Of a stretch of DNA of 64,000 nucleotides, positions 25,657 through 34,444 are shown one piece after another. This DNA is from JAGQSZ01 sp049647585 (GTDB lineage: Bacteria; Actinomycetota; Acidimicrobiia; Acidimicrobiales; Microtrichaceae), in assembly GCA_049647585.1 (NCBI GenBank), contig JBARXY010000011.1, positions 124,001 to 188,000 on the forward strand, written 5' to 3'. The translations under genes and the position numbers were made by a program. The notes under the pieces were generated by a model, which had not been told where the DNA came from, did not search any database, and saw only the letters and a list, made by a program, of their open reading frames with translations. How positions within the stretch are numbered: the stretch's first letter is position 1; every line of letters starts with the position of its first letter.

Positions 25657-26736
25657 TCAGCCTCGGGAGTGACCCGAGCTTGCCGCGTGCCACGTCCTGA
25701 CCGAACGCCTGCGCCGGAGACCTCCGAGCGCCTCGCCCCAGAATCCGGTCCCCCAGCCAAGATGGAGCGCCAGGAACGCCGGAACGATCCACTTCTTCTC
25801 TTCGAGCGTTTCGAGCTTGGGTGCAGTCGTCGCGGTACCGACCGCGATCACAACCAGATACGGCGCGCTCAGCAGAACAGCCAGCCGGCGGGTTCTGCGC
25901 CACGGCAACAGGACGGCAGCAGCTCCCAGACCTGCGACGACAACGGGTGCGGCCAGATTGCGCGGAGCCATTGATTCGGGATGGGTGCGCAACGTCTGGA
26001 CCTTTCCAGCACCGTAACGTCGGTACTGCTTGAACAGGTCTCCGACCCGCTGTCGACAATCCCACTGGATCCGGATGGCCGGGTCGAAAAGCAACTCTCG
26101 TCCCGATTTCCTCAGCCGGTAGTCGAACTCGAAATCCTCGTTGACGAGTTGAACCTCGGACCACCCACCCAGCTCACGGATCACATCGGTGGGGTACGCC
26201 CCGAAGGGCACGTGATCAACGGACTGGACCTCGGTTCCGTAGTGGTACACCGAGTTGCCCTGGGCGTACTTGGAGCCCATCACAGCAGCGATGGCGCGCC
26301 CTGCGGGGGTGTGACCGACCCCGTCCTTTCGTCCACCAACGCCTCCCCACAGACCCGTACCAAGGTGGTCCACCAGCCGTTGCACGTAGTCGGCGGGAAT
26401 CTCCGAGTGGGCATCGACGCGAACCACCCAGCGCCCCTCGGCGCGGTCGACCCCCAGGTTGAGACCAAGTGGGATGACCCGGTCGGGGTTGAGTACCAGT
26501 TCGATCCGTTCGTCGCGACGTTGATAGTCCCGGACGAGATCGCCAGTGCGGTCCTCGGACATGCCGTCCACGACGATGATCTGAAGGTTCGAGTAGGTCT
26601 GACCGACGACGCTGTCCAACAGGTGTGTGATCGTCCGCTCCTCGTTGCGGGCGGGAATCACGACTGTCACCAGATCCGAACCATCGGGCTCGGGCGAACT
26701 GTCCAACTGGTCCGGGCTGGACGTGACCGCCCTCAA
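25657..26736 (-). CDS. Glycosyltransferase family 2 (membrane-linked)
   Basis: 359 residues from TTG 26736, whose last two bases overlap the TGA of the upstream sugar-transferase gene and which follows GGAAAG; the frame extends further but inside that gene. N-terminal GT-A domain: VTVVIPARNEERTITHLLDSV, IIVVDGMSEDRTGDLV, a VVRVDAHSEIPADYV metal region (DAH variant of DXD), then EDFEFDYRLRKSGR and the Q/RXXRW-like KQYRRYGAGK. The C-terminus has two to three hydrophobic segments. It likely extends an exopolysaccharide repeat unit on undecaprenyl phosphate. Confidence 0.88.
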   Translation of the reverse strand: MRAVTSSPDQLDSSPEPDGSDLVTVVIPARNEERTITHLLDSVVGQTYSNLQIIVVDGMSEDRTGDLVRDYQRRDERIELVLNPDRVIPLGLNLGVDRAEGRWVVRVDAHSEIPADYVQRLVDHLGTGLWGGVGGRKDGVGHTPAGRAIAAVMGSKYAQGNSVYHYGTEVQSVDHVPFGAYPTDVIRELGGWSEVQLVNEDFEFDYRLRKSGRELLFDPAIRIQWDCRQRVGDLFKQYRRYGAGKVQTLRTHPESMAPRNLAAPVVVAGLGAAAVLLPWRRTRRLAVLLSAPYLVVIAVGTATTAPKLETLEEKKWIVPAFLALHLGWGTGFWGEALGGLRRRRSVRTWHAASSGHSRG

Positions 26737-28268
26737 CGCCGCTTTCCGAGCAGCGTCGGGATGGTACGCAGCCCGATGACCAGGTCCCGCCACAGGGACC
26801 AGTTCTCGATGTAGCGGTTGTCCAGACGTACCCGGGTCTCGATACTGGTATCGCCCCAGTAGCCGTTGACCTGTGCCCAACCGGTGATGCCGACCGGGAC
26901 CCGGTGGCGGAACTCGTAACCGTCAATCTCGGAGCTGAATTGCTCCACGAAGTGCGGCCGTTCCGGACGTGGCCCTACGAGCGACATTTCGCCCTTCAGC
27001 ACATTGAGCAGCTGGGGCAATTCGTCGAGGTGGGTCGGCCGAAGAATCCGGCCTACTGCCGTTACGCGGTCGTCGTCCTGCACGGACCACTGCGTCGCCG
27101 AGTCATCGTTCACCCGCATTGTGCGGAACTTGAGGATCTCGAAGGGTCGACCGCCGACGCCGATCCGTACCTGCCGGAAGAAGATCGGACCCCTGCTGGT
27201 CAGCTTCACCGCGATTGCACAGCCAATCAGGACCGGAAGGGCGAGCGTCGTGAGGACGGCCGAGGTGACCAGGTCGAAGGCCCGCTTCGCCGGCCAAAGC
27301 CCTGCGGAACGGCCGGGACGCCGGAGGGGAACTACCGGCAGTCCCGAGACCTCGTGTCCAACCTGCTCGGCAGACACTCCGAGTTCGAAGAGGCGGGGAA
27401 CCGCATAGAACTGAACGAGGCGTTCCTGACACTGGCGGATGATTCCGACAAGCTCCTGTTCGTCAGCGGCACCGAAGGCCAAGATGACGTGCTTGATGCC
27501 GGTGGCCTCGAGAATCGCCGGAAGGTCTTCCGGGCGGCCCACCAGTGGCAGCGGAACCTCGTCGATGAAACGGTCGACAAAACCGACCGGAACCAGACCG
27601 AAGTCGGGGTTGTCCTGAAGTGCCTTGGCAACGTCGAGCCCGATCGGGCCGATTCCGACGATGAGGGTGTCTTCGACATCAAAGCCTCGTGAGCGGGCAA
27701 GGCCTGTGAGCCGGAACGAAATCAAGCGGCCGAGCATGACCGCCGGAACGGTGCAGAGGACGATGGCAAGAACTGCCAGCGGGCTGATGTCGGTGGGCGC
27801 CGCTCCGAACTGCTTGAACTGCACGACCGAGACGATCATCGCCGCTACGACCGGAGTGAGTCCGAGCCGGGCGATGATCGAGGCCAGGCCTTCGCTCGGC
27901 CCGAGGGCGAGGCGGCCACGCCGTGAGGTTGGCCACAGGAGGACTGTTGCCACTAGGGCGAAAAGTAGAACGATCTTGCCCGGAAAGTTCGGGTAGATGA
28001 TCATCGCTCCGGCGGCCAGCGGAAGGAACACGGCGGCGAAGTCCAGCCCATGGCTCATCAAACGGAGAGTTCGTCCAACGGCCTGTCGTTGCTGGCGGGG
28101 CAACGGCTGCTCGGAAACTTCCCTGACCGCCGTCTGAGCCGTAGCGGCCCCAGTGCGTAGATCGATTACCACCGACCCGCCTGACTTCTCTGACGTGCCG
28201 GGTGAAATAACAGAGCTTTCCTTCCGCCATCCAGCGGAAAGCTCATGCACCTCGGAATACCCCAACAT
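26733..28268 (-). CDS. Undecaprenyl-phosphate sugar phosphotransferase (priming enzyme, WbaP/CpsE type)
   Basis: 511 residues from ATG 28268, preceded by GGGGA. Four hydrophobic segments come first, then a CoA-binding-like Rossmann region (VEDTLIVGIGPIGLDVAKAL), a fifth membrane segment and the catalytic bacterial sugar-transferase domain: KRAFDLVTSAVLTTLALPVL, FFRQVRIGVGGRPFEILKFRTM, RPTHLDELPQLLNVLKGEMSLVGPRPERP and GITGWAQVNGYWG. It transfers a sugar-1-phosphate to undecaprenyl phosphate and so starts repeat-unit assembly. It is coupled to the GT2 gene and divergent from the FemAB-like gene. Confidence 0.92.
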   Translation of the reverse strand: MLGYSEVHELSAGWRKESSVISPGTSEKSGGSVVIDLRTGAATAQTAVREVSEQPLPRQQRQAVGRTLRLMSHGLDFAAVFLPLAAGAMIIYPNFPGKIVLLFALVATVLLWPTSRRGRLALGPSEGLASIIARLGLTPVVAAMIVSVVQFKQFGAAPTDISPLAVLAIVLCTVPAVMLGRLISFRLTGLARSRGFDVEDTLIVGIGPIGLDVAKALQDNPDFGLVPVGFVDRFIDEVPLPLVGRPEDLPAILEATGIKHVILAFGAADEQELVGIIRQCQERLVQFYAVPRLFELGVSAEQVGHEVSGLPVVPLRRPGRSAGLWPAKRAFDLVTSAVLTTLALPVLIGCAIAVKLTSRGPIFFRQVRIGVGGRPFEILKFRTMRVNDDSATQWSVQDDDRVTAVGRILRPTHLDELPQLLNVLKGEMSLVGPRPERPHFVEQFSSEIDGYEFRHRVPVGITGWAQVNGYWGDTSIETRVRLDNRYIENWSLWRDLVIGLRTIPTLLGKRR

Positions 28269-28502
28269 CAAGTCCCCATTCGTGTCAGAAAAGCTCCAAC
28301 CCAGTAGGAATCTACCGCTTTTATTGCTCGGCCAACTCCCCGGCAGTCGGTCGAACCCGCACCCACAAGTAAACGTGTGACACTCGACCTCGTCAAGGAT
28401 TTAACGAGAATCTGTTCTAGGTATTTTCGCTAGGACGCCTGAAACACGCCAGACGGCGGTGAGATCTGGCGCCAACGTTGCGCTTCAGGCACACTTCGCT
28501 CC
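28269..28502. other. Divergent intergenic region of the exopolysaccharide locus
   Basis: 234 bp, the largest gap in the window and more AT-rich than its surroundings, between the divergent sugar-transferase and FemAB-like genes. It must hold both promoters. I could not single out convincing minus-35/minus-10 pairs or a palindrome. Confidence 0.5.
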
Positions 28503-29633
28503 ATGTCGCCCGAGGGAGTTTTGCGACCGGCGCTGCCGGTAAAGGTCGTGAGCCGACTGGGACCGCTGGCCCGGGCGTGGGACCAATTGGTAGATGAGCA
28601 GCCACTGCCCTCGCCGTTCCTCAAGAGTTGGTGGATCGAGAACGTCGCAGTGGGCAAGATCGAAATTCTCTACTTCCTCGATGGCGAAGATCTGGTCGGC
28701 GGCGCCGCTTTCGAAGTCGATCGGATGGGTCGGGGTCGACTGGGCGTAGAGAGAGTGCGGTCAGTCGGCCAGGGAGTTCTCGCACCCGACCATCTCGACG
28801 TGATCGCATCCCCGGAGCGCCGATCCGAGGTCCTGGCTGCGACACTGGAGTGGCTGCACCGCCCGGGATCCAGGGTCGTCGACCTGGCCGGCGTGTCGGC
28901 TCAGGGATCCTTGGGCCGGGCCTTGTCGACCCACGAGATCGAACGGATCTCCGCGCCGTTTGCCTCGCTCCCCGCGGAGCCCTCGGCGTACTTTGCCGGC
29001 CTGCCCGGCCAGATGCGCAGCACCATCAAGCGCGGCCGCAACAGGTTCGCCAAACAAGGCGTGACGTCCAGCAGGGTCCCCGCAACGGACATCGATCAGA
29101 TCGAACGGGCTCTCGACTCTCTCGCCGAACTCCATGATGGAAGATGGTCGGAGGAGTCGAGCTTCCTGGAGGCATTCGAGCACTTCCGCGCGGCTGCACT
29201 TAGCGGGTCGGCGAACGGCGAAGTGCTGATCCACACCCTCGGGTCCAGCGAAACCGGAGTGGTGGCGATCGAAGTGGATCTCATCGCTGGAAGCCGGGCC
29301 TGCTTCTATCAGGCAGGTCGGCGCACCGAGCGCGAATGGCGCGGCTGTGGGACCGTCCTGAGGGCTGACCTAATTGCCCTGATTTGCGACGAGGGTCGCA
29401 CGGAATACGACATGCTGCGCGGCAACGAGTCGTACAAGGCTGATTGGGCGACAGGTGAGAGGGACCTACTCCGGTGCAGATTCGGTGTCGGGCCCGGCGG
29501 AAAGGTACTTGCCACAACCGCCAATACATGGAAGCGCTCGGCGCCGAGACTCCTGAGGCTCAGGTCCGCGGTTCGCGAGACGATCAGCCGCGCACCTTGG
29601 CCACGACGTCGCGAGCCTCGTATCGAGATGTAG
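28503..29633 (+). CDS. GNAT/FemAB-like acyltransferase (CelD/BioF2-like)
   Basis: 376 residues. The layout is a double GNAT fold as in the CelD-like group found in exopolysaccharide loci: DQLVDEQPLPSPFLKSWWIEN near the start, LPGQMRSTIKRGRNRFAKQG in the middle, LAELHDGRW, and a C-terminal RACFYQAGRRTEREWRGCGTVLRADLI with YDMLRGNESYKADWATGERDL. The last motif resembles the (F/Y)D.LRG...YK.W signature of this family. It would transfer an acyl or aminoacyl group to a polysaccharide precursor. Its 3' end overlaps the oppositely transcribed flippase gene by 50 bases. Confidence 0.82.
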   Translation: MSPEGVLRPALPVKVVSRLGPLARAWDQLVDEQPLPSPFLKSWWIENVAVGKIEILYFLDGEDLVGGAAFEVDRMGRGRLGVERVRSVGQGVLAPDHLDVIASPERRSEVLAATLEWLHRPGSRVVDLAGVSAQGSLGRALSTHEIERISAPFASLPAEPSAYFAGLPGQMRSTIKRGRNRFAKQGVTSSRVPATDIDQIERALDSLAELHDGRWSEESSFLEAFEHFRAAALSGSANGEVLIHTLGSSETGVVAIEVDLIAGSRACFYQAGRRTEREWRGCGTVLRADLIALICDEGRTEYDMLRGNESYKADWATGERDLLRCRFGVGPGGKVLATTANTWKRSAPRLLRLRSAVRETISRAPWPRRREPRIEM

Positions 29634-31038
29634 GGCTCAGAGCGAGTCCTACCCCTCCGCCGATGGCCCCGGCCAGAACGATGAGCACGAGCGAGCCGAA
29701 GCCCGATGAGGTTAAGAGCCTCACGGGCAGGGCGAAGGCCAGGATCGCGGCCGCAATGGTCACCCCTGGGAGCAACGACCGGATCACCTCCGTGGTGCTC
29801 GCATCGACTATGCGGTCGACCACCACCTGACGGATGGCCTGGAACACGACCTGGGTGACCAGATGGACCGTCGCGACCCAGATGATCCCGTGAGGGGACA
29901 CGAACCACATGGCGGTCAACATTGTGGGGACCATCACTCCGTTGATTCTGACCATGATTCCGGGACGGCCGAGAGCGAAGAGCAGGTCTCCACTAGCGAA
30001 ACCGATGCCCACTGCGCATCCCGCCAGGGACAACAGCTCCATCGTCCGGACGGCAACATGGTTGTGGGTTCCGTACATGACCCAGATCGCGTCGCGTGAA
30101 ACCAGCATCAGTCCGATGCCAGTGGGAATGGAGAACAGTGCGACCAGTCTGAGCGCCTTGTAGAGCGCCTGGGACATGGGGGTCTTTCCCTCGGCACGTA
30201 TGCGTGAATACATGGGGAACAGAACTGCGGACATTGCGTTCAGCTGGGCACCCATGATGAATTCGGGAAGCCGGAAGGCCTGGTAGTAGAGCGGGTATTC
30301 GTCGCGGCGCCTGTTACCGACGACCAGATAGTCGCCATTGAGGGCGAGCACTCCCAGCAACCTGGTGCCCGCCATTCGCCACGCGTAGGAGAACAATTCC
30401 CGCACGATCACCCCGTTCCAACGCAGCACCGGCTTGAACCGGATGATGGTCCAGGTCAGGACGAACCAGACTGCATAGGCGGCGATCAGTCCGGAGATGA
30501 CACCCCAGACATCGAAGTTCAGCGCCACCAGCCCTATCGTCACGAAGAATCTGGTTAGATCGCGGGCGACCTCGACCGCGGCACGTGCCTTGAAGTTCAT
30601 GCCCCGCATGAACAGCGCCCACGGGATCGTCGTGAGCCCGGAAAGGATCACGACCACGGCCAACAGACGGAAGACCGTGTCGTATCCGTCGAGGTGGTAG
30701 AAGCCGGTGATCAGCGGCGCGACGAAGAATGCCAGTACCGCCAAAATCCCGGTTATGACGACGTTGGCTGTGAACGCGACCTGAACACGCTCGCTGATGC
30801 CGGTCTCTTGTTCGTAGATCAGTGCCGCACCCATGCCCAGGTCCAGGGCATTGTCGAAATAGAAGGTGACGATCATCAGCGTCACCATCACGGCGTAGTC
30901 CGTTGACGTCAGCCCACGGGCCAGAACCGCGGCGAGCACCAACGCCGACATGTAGCGGGTGAACACTCCGACGTTCGCCCAGAGGAACCCGCGACTGGCC
31001 GCGGTTCCGACAGATTCCGAACTCTCACCATCTGTCAT
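29584..31038 (-). CDS. Polysaccharide flippase (Wzx/MOP family)
   Basis: 484 residues with about 12-14 hydrophobic helices. The N-terminus (TAASRGFLWANVGVFTRYMSALVLAAVLARGL) and VFRLLAVVVILSGLTTIPWALFMRGMNFKARAAVEVARD are typical of the MOP-superfamily polysaccharide synthase group. It should flip undecaprenyl-linked repeat units across the membrane. Neighbours are the FemAB-like gene (convergent) and the Wzz-like gene upstream on the same strand (60 bases), which fits Wzx/Wzy-dependent assembly. Confidence 0.9.
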   Translation of the reverse strand: MTDGESSESVGTAASRGFLWANVGVFTRYMSALVLAAVLARGLTSTDYAVMVTLMIVTFYFDNALDLGMGAALIYEQETGISERVQVAFTANVVITGILAVLAFFVAPLITGFYHLDGYDTVFRLLAVVVILSGLTTIPWALFMRGMNFKARAAVEVARDLTRFFVTIGLVALNFDVWGVISGLIAAYAVWFVLTWTIIRFKPVLRWNGVIVRELFSYAWRMAGTRLLGVLALNGDYLVVGNRRRDEYPLYYQAFRLPEFIMGAQLNAMSAVLFPMYSRIRAEGKTPMSQALYKALRLVALFSIPTGIGLMLVSRDAIWVMYGTHNHVAVRTMELLSLAGCAVGIGFASGDLLFALGRPGIMVRINGVMVPTMLTAMWFVSPHGIIWVATVHLVTQVVFQAIRQVVVDRIVDASTTEVIRSLLPGVTIAAAILAFALPVRLLTSSGFGSLVLIVLAGAIGGGVGLALSPTSRYEARDVVAKVRG

Positions 31039-31098
31039 GGAAGTCCGATCCCCCGGATGACTTTTCCAACTCAGCCGATTTGGTCAACGCCGAATTGA

Positions 31099-32442
31099 TC
31101 AACGACGGAGAACAATGATTCCGGAAGCTCCGGAGCTGAAGGATCGGAGCGTATCGCCAGCAGACTGTGCGTCCGTCAGGCTCGTCTCACCTTCGGTTAC
31201 GACCATGAGTGTCGCGTCAGCGAGGGAGAGCAATTGTGCGGTCGGGACGGGGCCCGGAATGCGCGGCCCGTTGACGATGACCACATACCGGCCGGCAAGA
31301 GCCTCCAGCACCCGGTTGAACGAGGACCGCATGCGCAGAACGTTTCGGCTCGTGTCCACGCCCGTACCGAGGAACCTGACCATGCCGTCGGGTGGCCGCA
31401 TCGGTTCTATGGCCGCCGGGACGCTGGCTTCCGACAATGAACGCAGCGCCGATTCGGGATTGATCTTCCCCGACAGGCACTCCGCGAGTCCGGCGCCTTC
31501 GCCGACTCCCAGAAGGTTCGTCAGGACCCCGCCGTCGAGATCGGCATCTATAAGGGCAACAGGCTGACCAAAGCTTCTGGCCACGGTGCATGCCAGCGCC
31601 AGTGCGATCTCGGCACGTTCCGCTCCCGAATCGGAACCGACCAGAACCAAGCGGTGCACAGGCTCGTTGAGCGCCAGACGCTCGATCGACGAGACCACTC
31701 CTGCGATCGTGTCCTGTGCGTTCACGCCCCTGGAACTGAGTGCCGAGACCCTCGCCAGGATCGGCAGGTCGATCGCATTGGTCACGTCCTCGGAGGACTC
31801 CACGACCGGACGTCTCAAATTGCGGGCAAGGAAGAACAGGAAAGGCGCCAGCCCGCCGAGCAGCAGACCAAATACCAGGGCGAACCAGAGAGGGAAGGTC
31901 GAAGTGCTCTGCAGGGGCTGCCAGACCTCTTGGAAGATCGGCCCGCGCAGGCGGCTTTCGACCGCGAGCGGATCCTGGGCCCGTTCGAACACGGCGGTCA
32001 GGGCGGGTACCACCTGGGCGCTGATCTGTTCGGACTCCTCGCGGCTCGGGCTTGAAACCACCACGGTCATCGTCGGTGACTCTGGCTTGCGTTCCACGCT
32101 GATCATCGAACTGATCTGGTCAATGGACTGCGGAAGGTCACCCCGACGCTTGACCTCGGCGGCCAGACCTTTGGATGTGAACAGACTCTCGAGGGCCATT
32201 GTCATGACCTCGCTGTCGCTCGGATTACCACCGGTGAGAACCAGGACCGAGCGGCTCGTCTCGTAGATGGGGGGTCGCGTCAACGCCAACACGCCAGCCA
32301 GAAGTGCGGTGACGAGCATCGACACCACAACGATGACCGTCTGACCCCGGCTCAGTCGCAGGGATTGTCTGACCTCAGTTGGCTGGGCGGTAGGGATTTC
32401 TCCGTACTCGACCGCTGCGGACATTGGTCGCATTGGTGTCAT
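31099..32442 (-). CDS. Wzz-type chain-length regulator fused to a degenerate tyrosine autokinase domain
   Basis: 447 residues. A first membrane helix (residues 35-55) is followed by the external Wzz domain with IYETSRSVLVL and a second helix (about 184-206). The cytoplasmic part (262-447) has the CpsD/BY-kinase fold: VLVGSDSGAERAEIALALA stands where Walker A (GxxxxGKT) should be and lacks the Lys and the hydroxyl pair; a Walker A'-like ALIDADLDGG is kept; Walker B position reads VIVNGPRIP. There is no Tyr cluster at the C-terminus. It likely steers polymer length without kinase activity. The gene lies upstream of the flippase on the same strand. Confidence 0.85.
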   Translation of the reverse strand: MTPMRPMSAAVEYGEIPTAQPTEVRQSLRLSRGQTVIVVVSMLVTALLAGVLALTRPPIYETSRSVLVLTGGNPSDSEVMTMALESLFTSKGLAAEVKRRGDLPQSIDQISSMISVERKPESPTMTVVVSSPSREESEQISAQVVPALTAVFERAQDPLAVESRLRGPIFQEVWQPLQSTSTFPLWFALVFGLLLGGLAPFLFFLARNLRRPVVESSEDVTNAIDLPILARVSALSSRGVNAQDTIAGVVSSIERLALNEPVHRLVLVGSDSGAERAEIALALACTVARSFGQPVALIDADLDGGVLTNLLGVGEGAGLAECLSGKINPESALRSLSEASVPAAIEPMRPPDGMVRFLGTGVDTSRNVLRMRSSFNRVLEALAGRYVVIVNGPRIPGPVPTAQLLSLADATLMVVTEGETSLTDAQSAGDTLRSFSSGASGIIVLRR

Positions 32443-32663
32443 TCGGCCGATCGTCTCCTGCTAGATGGTCGGGACGCTGTCAACGAACCCGGGATTTGAC
32501 GACAGTCGAATCGATTTGCTCCATCGATCGCCACGGACCGAGCTACGGCCCCTGGCACTCACGCTTGACGTCGCTGAAGTGTACCGGTGCCCCTACCCGT
32601 TTCGAAATCTCCCTCTCGACGTTTTGGGTATTGGGGCATCGAGGATCTAGTCTCTCCGACGCC
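32443..32663. other. Divergent promoter region between the Wzz-like gene and bS22
   Basis: 221 bp without a convincing ORF. On the plus strand TTGACG occurs at about 32569-32574, but no well-spaced minus-10 element goes with it. Promoters for both flanking genes must lie here. Confidence 0.4.
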
Positions 32664-32765
32664 ATGGGCTCACTTATCAAGAAGCGCCGTAAGCGCATGC
32701 GGAAGAAGAAGCACAAGAAGTTGCTGCGGCGTACTCGTCACCAGCGCCGCGCTCGCGGCAAGTGA
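32664..32765 (+). CDS. Small ribosomal subunit protein bS22 (AURKAIP1/COX24 domain)
   Basis: 33 residues: MGSLIKKRRKRM, then RKKKHKKLLRRT and a basic tail ending RGK. More than half the residues are Lys or Arg. It matches closely, from memory, the mycobacterial bS22 protein that binds helix 44 of 16S rRNA at the subunit interface. ATG 32664; no strong ribosome-binding site is visible immediately upstream, as is common for these genes. In mycobacteria it lies near the GalE-like/PlsC-like pair, which here is 29 kb away. It is followed by a hairpin. Confidence 0.93.
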   Translation: MGSLIKKRRKRMRKKKHKKLLRRTRHQRRARGK

Positions 32766-32769
32766 TCTA

Positions 32770-32807
32770 GGGGCCCCGAACCGCCTGTCGGTTCAACTCC
32801 GGGCCCC
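32770..32807. terminator. Nested hairpin between bS22 and ispE
   Basis: Outer stem GGGGCCC/GGGCCCC (7 bp) encloses an inner stem GAACCG-CCTGT-CGGTTC (6 bp). It covers the 3' end of ispE and follows the bS22 stop, so it could end transcription in both directions. No T-run on either side. Confidence 0.55.
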
Positions 32808-33608
32808 GATCGACCTGGTAACTACACGCCCGGTACCCGGGAATGCTCCTTCGACGAACCACGTCGAACCACTGCCAGCAAGCCGCGGACGAAGACCGAC
32901 GGCCTGAGCCATCTTGTCGCGCCAAGGAAGCAATTCCGGGTAGGCGGCCAGAGCGGCGGGCTCAAGATCATTGCCGTGATCGCCAACCGGACCACCCATC
33001 TGGTCCCACATCCTGTACACCACGGGTGTGGAGCAGTGGATAGGTGGTGTCATCAGGGTGAAGGTGCGGTCGACCGGCTCAAGCGCTTCGATGCCCTCCC
33101 CGATCCCGGTCACCTGTGCCCTGCCTCCGGACAGACAGAACGCGACATCCGCGCCGAGTGATACTGCGAGCAGCGGATCCTTGACTCCCGCCCAGCGGAG
33201 CACGGCTGCAGCATCGGAGCTACCTCCGCCGAGGCCGGCGCCTGCGGGAATGTTCTTGTGGAGCACAACATCGGCTCTACGCCCCGACAAGCGCAACGCC
33301 TGCTGGACCAGATCATCATCGGTCCCGGCTACAGCGACGCCGTCGCGCACGATCGTGAATGAGTCACCACCCTCGCGAATCTCCAGGTGGTCGCAGAGAT
33401 CCAGGCTCACCATTTCTGCCGATATCAGGTGGTAGCCATCGTCGCGGATGCCGGTGATCCGCAGCGACAGCGTCAACTTGGCGTTCGCCTCAAGAATTTC
33501 GGGCTTCGACGCGGACCCTGGCGAGGAGGACGTGGGTGAAGGGGACGCGCACCCGCGCGAGGGGGACGGTCGCGAGGGCGAGGGGTTCGTGGCAGGGCTG
33601 TCGGACAC
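32793..33608 (-). CDS. ispE: 4-diphosphocytidyl-2-C-methyl-D-erythritol kinase
   Basis: 271 residues. The first ~37 are a Ser/Pro-rich tail; the GHMP kinase domain then begins ILEANAKLTLSLRITGIRDDGYHLI and carries the ATP loop PAGAGLGGGSSDAAAVLRW, DVAFCLSGGRAQVTGIGE and a C-terminal LAGSGSTWFVE. It phosphorylates CDP-ME in the MEP pathway to isoprenoids, including the undecaprenyl carrier used by the surrounding polysaccharide genes. It follows rsmA by nine bases, as in other actinobacteria. Confidence 0.93.
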   Translation of the reverse strand: MSDSPATNPSPSRPSPSRGCASPSPTSSSPGSASKPEILEANAKLTLSLRITGIRDDGYHLISAEMVSLDLCDHLEIREGGDSFTIVRDGVAVAGTDDDLVQQALRLSGRRADVVLHKNIPAGAGLGGGSSDAAAVLRWAGVKDPLLAVSLGADVAFCLSGGRAQVTGIGEGIEALEPVDRTFTLMTPPIHCSTPVVYRMWDQMGGPVGDHGNDLEPAALAAYPELLPWRDKMAQAVGLRPRLAGSGSTWFVEGAFPGTGRVVTRSIGARS

Positions 33609-33617
33609 GAGGCGAGA

Positions 33618-34442
33618 CTAGGTGCGATGCACTGCCTCGGTCAGACGTACCCAATCATCGACGCCCAACTCCTCGGGGCGTGACGTCGACGCGATTCCTG
33701 CAGTTTGGAATTCATCGTCGGTGACCCTGCGCGAAAGGGTCGATCGGAGCATCTTTCTGCGATGGCGATACGCATCGACCGCCAGGGACATCATCTCGTC
33801 GCAGGTGACCTGGGTCGAGAGCGGCTCCCGCCGGACGATCTCGACGAGCGCCGAGGTCACATTTGGCCTGGGGACGAATGCTTCGGGCTCGATCGTCCCG
33901 ACCCGTTCGGCTGTGGCATACCAGCCGAGTTGGATCGAAGGGATGCCAATGGTCCGGCCGCCGGGTGACGCGACCAGCCGGTCCGCAACCTCTGCTTGCA
34001 CCATGATCAACAGCCGCTCGATCATGGGCGCCCGTTCAAGGACATCCATGACCATGGCGACCGCGACGTTGTAGGGAAGATTCGCCACGAGCGACCAACT
34101 CGGGTGCGGATCGAGCAACTGGTCCCAGTCGCTGTCGAGTGCATCGCCCTGGACAACGGTGACGTCAGCCGCTCCCTTGGATTCAAGGACCGAGCGGAGC
34201 ACAGGAACCAGGCTTTCGTCCTTCTCGATGGCCAGGACCGTTGCCCCCGTGTCGTGCAATGCCAGTGTGAGGGAACCCAGGCCTGGGCCGATTTCGACTA
34301 CATGGTCCCCGGTTGTCAGATGGGCCAAGTCGGCAATCCGCAGGACAATCGCCGGATCGACCACGAAGTTCTGTCCCAGGGCCCTTCGTGCTGCGAGCCC
34401 GTGGGTATCGAGCAATTGGTTCACCTCGACGCGACTGAGCAT
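33618..34442 (-). CDS. rsmA: 16S rRNA (adenine1518-N6/adenine1519-N6)-dimethyltransferase
   Basis: 274 residues, the KsgA/RsmA family. Motifs: ALGQNFVVDPAIVLRIADLA, SAM-binding VVEIGPGLGSLTLAL, AIEKDESLVPVLRSVL, VQGDALDSDW, and the catalytic NLPYNVAVAM. The C-terminal helical domain has RRKMLRSTLSRR. It dimethylates two adenines in helix 45 of 16S rRNA late in 30S assembly. It starts two bases from the small membrane-protein gene and precedes ispE: the tatD-[..]-ksgA-ispE order. Confidence 0.95.
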   Translation of the reverse strand: MLSRVEVNQLLDTHGLAARRALGQNFVVDPAIVLRIADLAHLTTGDHVVEIGPGLGSLTLALHDTGATVLAIEKDESLVPVLRSVLESKGAADVTVVQGDALDSDWDQLLDPHPSWSLVANLPYNVAVAMVMDVLERAPMIERLLIMVQAEVADRLVASPGGRTIGIPSIQLGWYATAERVGTIEPEAFVPRPNVTSALVEIVRREPLSTQVTCDEMMSLAVDAYRHRRKMLRSTLSRRVTDDEFQTAGIASTSRPEELGVDDWVRLTEAVHRT

Positions 34443-34444
34443 CG

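Noticed and set aside
32569..32663. sigma-70 type promoter for bS22 from TTGACG
   Set aside because: No minus-10 element at 16-19 bases distance; kept only as a remark.
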